A stretch of 64,000 nucleotides of DNA from Sipunculus nudus. Taxonomy: Eukaryota; Annelida; Sipuncula; Golfingiida; Sipunculidae. Location: positions 33,746,340-33,810,339 of the forward strand of contig CM049322.1 in NCBI GenBank assembly GCA_026874595.1, written 5' to 3'. The notes beneath the pieces were generated by a model. It saw nothing but the letters and a program-made list of their open reading frames with translations. It had not been told where the DNA came from and ran no database searches. Positions 12,765 through 22,944 of the stretch are shown one piece after another. The position numbers and the translations under genes are program-made. Numbering within the stretch: the first letter of the stretch is position 1; each line of letters begins with the position of its first letter.

Positions 12765-12796
12765 TCAGACCTCATGTGTGTAGACTAAAGTTGAGT
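12765..12796 (-). CDS. Terminal tail exon candidate
   Basis: Phase 1 in, following an AAAAAG acceptor with a poor pyrimidine tract. With the carried-over G it reads DSTLVYTHEV then TGA. The unit 3 paralog (62525-62494) reads DSTLVYRHEV then TAA, with a stop at the same place but a different codon. That favours a real C-terminus despite the weak acceptor. Confidence 0.45.
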
Positions 12797-14113
12797 CTTT
12801 TTCACAGCACACAATCCTACTAAAAACTATTTTCACATTGTTTGAATCACTCATACATCATGATTTCTAATAAAAAAATCGGTTTATTATGCATAAAATA
12901 TAACCATACGCTGCTATCAGTAATAAAACATTCTCAACTGATATGTTTGTCATATATATACATTTATATATATATATATTTATTATTATGTGTGAGTTAT
13001 GTCACAAAATATCGAATCAAGATAACTGTACTAAAGTAAATTAATTGCTTTCATGAACACTAATGTGAAAAATCGTTTACCTTGTTGATATCTCCTACTA
13101 AATCCTTGATTTCCCGGTATTCTAAAAACACAAAAACGAATAATACATAATAAAAATAAAATCTCTTTAATATTATATTTTCATAATAAGGTTTTTACCT
13201 TCCCCATGGGATATTAAACGTAATGCACTCTCTTCTATATCTGCGTATACTGTGCATGATTTTTTTCGGTTGATCTTTAATCGACTGGAAATCATGGCTT
13301 TTCTTATACTTCATGTAATCATCGGATAAATGTTCCGCATTCTCTTCAGTAAAGATTCTGTCCGACTGTCTGACTCCATTTAACAAAGTGTGCGTTTTCA
13401 CGGGTTCTCCGGAGCCAGCGTCTTGGCCAACTGGTTCAGATGTTTCCGCTTCTGGTTCCAAAATTGTTCCTTCTGTCGTGTTATAATAGATTTTCGATGG
13501 GTCATATCTATAAACAATATTTACCATTAACTTTCATGCGTATCCAGTTTATATTAACTAGATATAATGGAACAACGTTAGGATCTTAAAAGGTATTGTT
13601 TTCTTATTAGGCCAGGGAGATAAAGACGAAAATTAAATCATATAAAAAATCTTTCAAACAGAAAATCTTAGTTTAATATAAACATAAAAACGTGCATGCG
13701 TGTTAACTGTTAATTACATCGCACCTGATATGCTGTATCATAAGATTTAAGCTTTCCTTAACCGCCCTTTGTGAGATCCCTGATGCTGTGGACACATGTC
13801 GCAAAGTGTATAAGCTCTAAAAAGTAGGTGCAAACCAAAACGATAATCTGGTAAAAACTGCTGTTTTGATTCCAGGTGGGTTAATTAATTGTACCTCCTA
13901 TGAATATTAACACAATATTTTGTAGAAAAAATACGACAACACTTATTTTATAATAGCGGCAAGTGATTTGTTTGAAATTTCATTTCAATGTCACCAAAAA
14001 GAACCTTAAAATGCACATTTTATTGCATTCATTAATCATTAAATGAACTTGTATACATGTACACTTTTAAACTTGTACATATCCTTTGTGTTAACATTTG
14101 TAAACTAATATAA

Positions 14114-14159
<46 letters not shown>

Positions 14160-14889
14160 ATGTATATGTGATCAAAATATATATCCTAACGAACAGTCAG
14201 TGTTTCTGTTGTCGCTGTGTTTTCAAAATTCTTCTCACTAGAAGTTGATATATCGGACCCTGTGATTAGTGAATAACATTTTCTTTTAAAACTCCTACTG
14301 ATGTCTATAACCAAGAGTGGTGGATGTTAAATATCAGTAAAGATAATAGACAGAGAATACATGAGACTACTGCAAAGCAAGAGCAATGCGAAGAGACGTG
14401 TCACATAAAGTAAATTTCTATGAAGCAGAATGGCGTAGAAAGGTAGAGGCTACATGGTGTAACATCCCTGTTTAATATGGTTTGGCGTAGAAAAATAACG
14501 GCTATATAGAGTACATTTTCTATAAAATTTGATCAGTACAAGAGCAAACCAGGCACGACGAAAGTCATATAATATAGAAACCAAACCAAACCAAAACGAT
14601 AATTTGGTAAAAAAAAAACTGCTTTTTTTATGCCAGATGGGTGAATTAATGGTACCTCCTGTGAATATAAACACAATATATTGTAGAAAATAATACGAAC
14701 ACAATTATTTTAATATAGCAGCAAGTGATTTGTTTGAAATCTCATTTCAATGTCACCACAAAGAGATGGATATTAGTTAGCCTTGCATATATTATTGCGT
14801 TCATTAATCATTAAATTAACGTGTATACATGTACACTTTTAAACTTGTACATATCGTTTGTGTTAACATTTGTAAACTAATATAAATTT

Positions 14890-14921
<32 letters not shown>

Positions 14922-17900
14922 GTATATGTGATTAAAATATATATCTTTACCAACAGTCAGTGTTTCTGATGTCGCTGTGTTTTCAAAATTCTTCTCACTA
15001 GAAGTTGATATATCCGACCCTGTGAGTAGTGAGTAACATTTTCTTTTAAAACTCCCACTAATGTCTATAACTTAGAGTGGTGGATATTAAATATCAGTAA
15101 AGATAATACACAGAGAATACATGAGCCTACTGCAAAGCAAGAGCAAAGCGAAGAGACGTGTTACTTAAAGTTAATTTCTATGAAGCAGAATGGCGTAGAG
15201 AAATAGAGGCTACATGGTTAATATGGTTAGGCGTAGAAAAATAACGGTTATATATAGTACATTCCGGTATAATATTGTCAGTACAAGAGTAAAACCAAGT
15301 ACGATGAAAGTCATATAATATAGAAATAAATTTTTTTTTTATCCGAACTTTTAAACATGCGATATATACCTCTTTGCGTCGACTTATACATATATATTCC
15401 TTTTCCATGAGAATCATTTGACCCGTGATCTGGACTACATAATACGTCAACTGTACTATTACATGAAAGAGGTTGCCAGACAATGTTATTTTTACTTGTC
15501 AGCCTTGCAACTATGCATTCCTTAGCATAATCGCTTGTTGGCGGGTCCGTGTCCCAAAAAGAATAGTCCAATTCCACTTCTACAGTAAAATCAATTGTTG
15601 ATAAGTTGACTTAATTTCTTTTGTTTCAGTTTATTCTTACATCTATCACACTTTCAAAACATCATGTCAATACAATATAACATAGATTGATCTTTATTCA
15701 ATAACAATATAACAAACAGACCTTTGATTTTTACATTTTAAACATGTATATGAACTCTTTTTATAAGATGATTCTCTCACGCAAATCATGGGTCAATTTT
15801 AAAGTCATTCAATGTTATTATTATTTATATAATTGTTGTTATTATTATTATATTTATTATAATTATTATAATAATTATTATTATTATTATTATTATTGTA
15901 TATAAATATAAACACATGTACATACTCATGTAAGTTAATCAATATTACCTTTGCCGTCCATTTCTATTCGAAGGGAATATGCACCAACCCATAGTAATGT
16001 CCCTATGTTCATGTTTTTAAGATGCCGAGTAATATGTGATGGGTCTGGTATTACAGCTAGTTCACCATCCCATGTTTTGCATGCTGCTCTCGCCGTCCAC
16101 CAGTCTGTCTTTGAGTGATGCACGGAGTAAATAACATTCCCAATGTGGAGCCAGTTTATTAATGGTATTCCTGGCGGCCTGAATGTTTCTGAAATAATAA
16201 AAAACACTATATTGTTTTAATACTTTAATCAGGTATTTAAAATAAACCGCCCAATGAGCCTGACATTATTTTATTACACTGAATTGACCAATTTTAGGAC
16301 GTACCTGCCATAGTTATATAAATGGTTTTACTAATCTTTAGGACCTCCTTACCGTTATGACTGCAAAGGTATCCTTGTTGTACATTGCAATGGCACCCCT
16401 CAAAGGAAGAACCACTGATGGTAACACAGCCTTTCTGAGATATAGTTTGAACTGGTGGACAAATAACATTTTGTCGTTGGACATGAATAATAGGGGAACC
16501 AGATGTAACAGAAATTACTGTACAATAATTCAAACTAACACGCATGGCTCTCTATATTATAGAACAACTTGCATACACAATCGGTCTCAGTTTACACAGA
16601 TGTTTAAGTCCCGATGTTTATTGCACACTTGATGGAGTCATCGGGTGAAAATACTAATAATGTATGAAATAAAACACAGACATACCAAAATCTTCGCCAT
16701 TTATCCATTTTATTTGGTTTAGGTGTCCTAGTGTGAAATTAAGCCACACTGAAGTCAAATTGTTTCGTTTCATGCTACCAAGTAACCGGTGATATTCCTC
16801 TGGTGTGGCGTAAGCAGGGAGGCCAAAAACTATATCTGCTTCAGATAAGTTTCCACAAAAATTGTATGCTTGCACCCACGTCATGTTAGACGAAACACTA
16901 TCCCTCGCACCTGTTAGAAAGATTTCATCGAATAACAAATATTACATCAAATTGGCACATAACTACATTTTATGCGTTAGACCTATGTTGGAAATATATT
17001 TACTATTGTTCTCTTAAGTGTGATAAATTGCATTTTAAAATAAAATGTTTCAATTTTGAGTTGAAATGAATTAGAAAAAACATATTATTTTTACGCATTA
17101 TTCTGGAATCATCGGAGTTAACCATAAATGTTTATGTTGACACATTGTATTATAGTCCTTTACAATTTTATATTACCTATCACATTATTGGATGAATAAG
17201 TTTCCCTTCAATCGTTAAAAGAAAACCTTTTTCATGAGTCTTTTGTTACCTGCCCTGATCCAGAAAATACTGAAAAGAATCCACCTTATGACAAGCAGCG
17301 ATGGAATCATTTATGATTTTTCCAAAATAACAAGTAGATTTATTCAGTAATATTCTGAAATTGAACAGAAAGGAAAGCTGTCGCTTCAAACAAAATATTA
17401 AATGAAAATCATATTCACATGGTTTGTACTCATGTAAAACAATTGAGTAATATTCTTCATAACCAGGGTTTGATTCGTGTAATATTTATCCTGAACAAAA
17501 AAATTCTATTTAAATGGTTGTTGCTGTAATATACACTAGTATTTGTAAGTACTACGTGCTCGAAGGGAACATATAACACTGAAGCATTACATTCTTGGTC
17601 TATCAAATTCCAGGAAAAATAAATCAAATCGTTTCCTTTTAAATCAATTGATTTATCTTTTGCAAGAGAAATGGCATACACTGCTCATTTTCGAGGGCAT
17701 ATCCTTGTGTACACAGAACATCTATATAGTTGTAGTTAGATCAAATTAATATGGCCTTGTATGATGGAACAGAATGTTCATTGTGCCATAGGTATGATCG
17801 TACAAGCACATACCTATGTCCCAAAAAATACAGACATATGACTTCTACACACCATGTATACAAAACTAAAATTTTGAACATTTGATATTAACAAAACATA

Positions 17901-20900
17901 TAGGATGGATACATTGTACCACGATAGATCCACAAAGTAAGCCAGATGATATCGGCCTTGGATTTAGAAAATTAACAATTTAGCAAAAAAACTCACCTTT
18001 TTTATCTAGCATACGTTTAAGTATGGGAATGCTCTATCCCTGGTTATTATACTGATACGTGGAATATACAGTTGGATAATGCCTGGTAAAAAATTAAAGG
18101 AAGTGTATTATTAATAAGTTTTGAATCGTTTCGTTTGTTTACATATTCTTTAGGCTTAACTTGTTTTTAAGCACTTGACATTTGTGTGCTAAATCCTTGT
18201 TTATGTTGTTGTTTAATGAACAATATATTATATAATTTGTGTATACACCTATCAGACAATGCCGTTAATTCTCACATTAAACATTGGGGTTAATCCTAAA
18301 GCATATTGATAAACTGAGTAGAAGGTTATGTGTGTAGTGGCAATATGCAACTTAGTAACATACTAAACACAGTGATTGCCTTGCATCTGTCCCTTTTTAG
18401 CATTGTTTTCCTAGGGTTCCAATGCGCGACCTTCATTATGTGATGCAGGTGATGACATGTTGCGCAACTCTTTTGTAGTAGACTATTGGTGAGAAGAGAC
18501 GTCGGTGTATTATTCCTATGAGGCTCTATATAAATAGAGTTCTCATGTTATGTGTCATATCCTCTTCTCGATCTGATGTTGCTTTATGATAATGTCACAT
18601 GAAGGTATATTATGTATTCATATAACATAAGTCTTAAAGCCGAGCACGAGTAATATTCAATAGCCACAATTCTTCTTAAAATATAGGTTATGCATTATAG
18701 GGGTTTTTGGTTTGATATTTACTGTTGGTACTTGTCTCTCGTTTACAAACGAGGTCTGGTTAATCATTGATTATATACTGTGGTTGTCTTTTAATTCGCG
18801 GGGGGGGGGGTTATTTTTGCGAAATTATTTATTTTCGCGAATGAGACATATTCACAAATATGAAACCTCGGGAATCAGCTGCCCTTTTATCGAGGATAAA
18901 CAATAGGGTATGATTCATCTGTACAAATGAGTAAATGAGCACACCTCTGAAAACATGGTTTTTTAATCATGATACGTCGATGGTCTGATATAAAGTCTGA
19001 TATATTGTTACCCAATTCATACATATATTCATTACATTAGAACTTTCACAAAATATGTACTTAAGTACAGCATGTGAAAGACAGGAAAATATAACGAAAA
19101 AAAACGTATGAAAAATATATGTACTTAAGTAAGACATAAATGTTTAAAAAGTAAGACAATTATACAATTATTTTGGTAATTGAGCTTGCATAAACCTGAC
19201 ATAATGTAAGGTTTTAGATTGTGCTGATCTTTGGAGAGTGAATATAGCGATTTACTAAAGTAAACGAAATCTTGCGACCTTAGATTGCTTCGCTCTTAAT
19301 AAGAAAAGGATAGCCAAGAAAAGGGGAAAGATTCAGGTACATAAAGAGAAATGGGATAGCTTATAAAAAGAGTGGATCCTTACATAGATGAAGCTGTATA
19401 AACTTTTAAACAGAGCTTGAATTAACACTAGATCTGTATATGTATAATCCATTCCGTTTCGTTTGTTTACATATTCTTTATGCTTAACATGTTTTTAAGC
19501 ACTTGACATTTGTGTGCTAAATCCTTGTTTATGTTGTTGTTTAATAAACAATATATTAAATAATTTGTGTATACACCTATCAGACAATGCCGTTAATTAT
19601 CACATTAAACATTGGGGTTAATCCTAAAGCATATTGATAAACTGAGTAGAAGGTTATGTGTGTAGTGGCAATATGCAACTTAGTAACATACTTAACACAG
19701 TGATTGCCTTGCATCTGTCCCTGTTTAGCATTGTTTTCCTAGGGTTCCCATGCGCGACCTTCATTATGTGATGCAGGTGATGACATGTTGCGCAACTATT
19801 TCGTAGTAGACTATTGGTGATAAGAGACGTCGGTGTATGATTCCTATAAGGCTCTATATAAACAGAGTTCTCATGTTATGTGTCATATTTTTTTCTCGAT
19901 CTGATGTTGCTTTATGATAATGTCACATGAAGGTATATTATGTATTCATATAACATAAGACTTAAAGCCGAGCACGAGTAATATTCAATAACCATAATTC
20001 TCCTTAAAATATAAGTTTTGCATTAAAGGGGTCGCATGGTTGTATATTTACGGTTGGTACTCGTCTCTTGTTCAACAAACGAGGTCTGGTTAATCATTGA
20101 TTTTATACTGTGTTTGTCTTTTAATTCGCGGAGGTTTTATTTTTGCGATATTATTAATTTCTCTCGAATGGGACATATTCGCAAATATGAAACCTCGGGA
20201 ATAAGCGGCCCTTTTATCGAGGATAAACAATAGGGTATGATTCATCTGTACAAATGAGTAAGTGAGCACGCCTCTGAAAACACGGTTTATTAATCAACAA
20301 CATAATATGTGGACATATAGCAACCTTCTCATGCAAACACGTAATGATAATTGACAAAACATCGACAATGACACAGGTCATAATACAATGACTATAACGG
20401 TAAAGTACTTCGATTTCATAGATTCTGGTGCAAAATGAAACCCTCGCAAAACTTTGAAAATGAAGAAATCGCAAAATTTCAGGCTCGCGAATATGAAGCC
20501 AACAACAGTACCCACTACAGTTAGTGCTTATAAAGTCTGATGTGTAGTTACCCTATTAATACATGTATTTATTACATTAGAACTTTAACAAAATATGTAC
20601 TAACGTACAGCATGAGAAAGACAGGAAAATATAATGAAAAGCCGTTTGAACAATAGGTGTACTTGTTTAATAAGTAAGACATAAATGTTTAATAAGTAAG
20701 ACAATTATCGATTATTTTGGTAATTGAGTCTGCATAAATTTGACATCATATAAGGCTTTAGATTGTACTTTTTGTTTTGTTAATAAAAAATGTGCATAAT
20801 CAAGAATAAGTTGCTTTGAGAATAGAAGCATTGCTTGTTTCGTCTGATAAAATTTCTTTTTATGAAACCAAAGAAAATATTAGCATAAATTTATTCAGAA

Positions 20901-21417
20901 CATAGGGAACTATCAAATACACTTTACAAATAATTATCTGAAAGTTAATCTACATTTACTTTGTATTTCAACATAAGATACAGTTTGTCAGAAATGTGTA
21001 CGGAATCAAACGGCAAATGTATTCTTAGACAAAAACTAAATTATATACGATTTCCTATAATCATGCACATTTAACATAACATGAATTATTATAACAATGC
21101 GTGTAATCGTTGTATACATCTGACAAACGTTCTCTGGTTATTTGTAGTTTTAAAGGCCTAGTTCTCGAGGGATTCCTGTGAAAATCAGATCAGAAAGGAG
21201 GAACATCTGTCGTGATTCTCAAATCGGTTACAGATACCTATTTGTACTAATTCCCTCTTTATTTTGTGTAGAGGTTATAAGCAGAGGAGGGTAATATATA
21301 ACCAGTGTTGGTCGATCTGTCCTCATTTATTATATCTCAATAGTTGTCTGTTTCTTTTTAAAGACACACGAAATAACCCTTACGCAAGTATATGTCGATC
21401 GGTACAGATTTAAGAGA

Positions 21418-21459
<42 letters not shown>

Positions 21460-22885
21460 CGAGAGATCATACCCATCATCTTTCGAATTCCAGTCGGCTG
21501 CTTTAACCATTGAGCTACAACATATCCCTAATCCCTCTATTTTAATTGGACACTTTCATAGGAGCCAGCGAAGTGATGTCATGGTAGTGACGACAGAGTG
21601 CTACCCACCACATGTTACGGCACGGCGGCTTTGTATGCATCAGGTTGAACTGATCCCATGATTTGGTGAGCGATACATATTATATATGTATATGAAACCT
21701 CGTTGTGTCGAAGTCGAAGGGGCCCTCAGAAAACTTCTACACGTTCGAGGTTCGACACAAGTGGGTTTTATTTGGTTATAAATTAACTAGAGTTGTCCGG
21801 AATATCAAGTCTGTAACTTCGACATAAGCGGGGTATTCTACTTAAGCGAGTTCGACACAACGAGGTTTCACTGTATTTGTATGATTTGTCTGGCATCTAG
21901 TGTCAGCAATTTTTGGTACTGGCTGACCAGTACTTAAAACGTGGAAATTGTAGGATTTTTTTTTACATGAAACGGAAAAAAATCTTGACCTGCAAGCATT
22001 CAGGTCAGTGTTTCCGGCAAGATTTCCGCACGAGCCTACATTCGTGTACTCGTAAATTGCAACAAACCGCCCTGTACGATGACTGGCGGAACCGGACCCT
22101 GACTAGCGGAATTGAACCCCAACTAGCGGCACTAGACCCCGATACGCGGTATGGTACTTGATTCAGACTTGCGGCACAGGACCCTGACTGGAGATACTTG
22201 AAGCCGACTGCGACACTGGCGGCTTGCAGGCTTCTAGATATCGAAGACTTTACATGAATCTTCATTTAAATGAAAATTACTTAAATAAAATAAATTTTAC
22301 ATAGAGAAAAAAAACAATAAGCACACTGGTTCACGGGATCAAACATATTTTAAATAGGTTGGATTCAATCGATGTATTTGAATTTTATTCACAATGCATT
22401 ACGTTCATAATATTTACGGCAAATATCTTTGGAGGACAGCGATATTTTCATTAATTTAGAATTTTATGGATTAAGTACTTCCTCAAAACGTTCCTCATTT
22501 GTTATAGGATCACTTAATTAATAAATAACCGGATTAACGAGGCACATTTGATTCTTTTTTTTATCTGAGGGGGAAATTGCCAACATTCCTCATTCCGGTA
22601 ACTAGTTTATTATTTAAAACAAAAACAAAAACAAAAAAAAAAACAAAAAAAAAACATGACTATTCACCTTTGTAAAGATTGATGTGCAGGGAAATTTTGT
22701 TGCAATTTAGTATATTCTTGGTCAGAAATATTGTGAGGCTTCTTAAAACTTCCTCCTCTCTGTATATATCACCCTATGATGTATATATATATACGTTCCA
22801 GATTTTTCCTTAGATGATTGTTCATTTTAGTCATTTTTAGCCACATAGAACTTTGGCTACATGCTGATTTACAATATTGAATGTA

Positions 22886-22944
<59 letters not shown>

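Larger units (their letters stand above)
13720..15330. repeat. 760-bp tandem duplication carrying exons
   Basis: 13826-14585 and 14586-15330 are copies: CAGTCAGTGTTTCTG lies at 14194 and 14954, and GGTACCTCC-like blocks near 13890 and 14650. The period is about 760. Each copy holds one 69-nt exon, one hydrophobic segment and one AT tract (14115-14157; 14888-14921). A third partial copy is at 15220-15330. Divergence is about 5-8 percent by eye. Confidence 0.85.
18126..20770. repeat. Block C, tandem duplicated (period about 1.33 kb)
   Basis: 18126-19222 and 19455-20770 are copies, sharing TTTCGTTTGTTTACATATTC, GGGTTCCCATGCGCGACC-like sequence and GAGACGTCGGTGTAT. Bases 63649-64000 are a third, more diverged copy from unit 3. 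No conserved frame runs through them. The second copy has about 230 bp extra (20300-20530). Confidence 0.85.

Noticed and set aside
14640-14710. Possible exon after TTTATATTCACAG reading GTINSPIWHKK
   Set aside because: Copy A has a stop in the same frame and neither copy has a usable donor.
21462-21520. Functional tRNA gene
   Set aside because: No closed acceptor stem and a degraded B box; more like a SINE.
22005-22265. Overlapping frames on both strands
   Set aside because: Caused by the 20-bp minisatellite.
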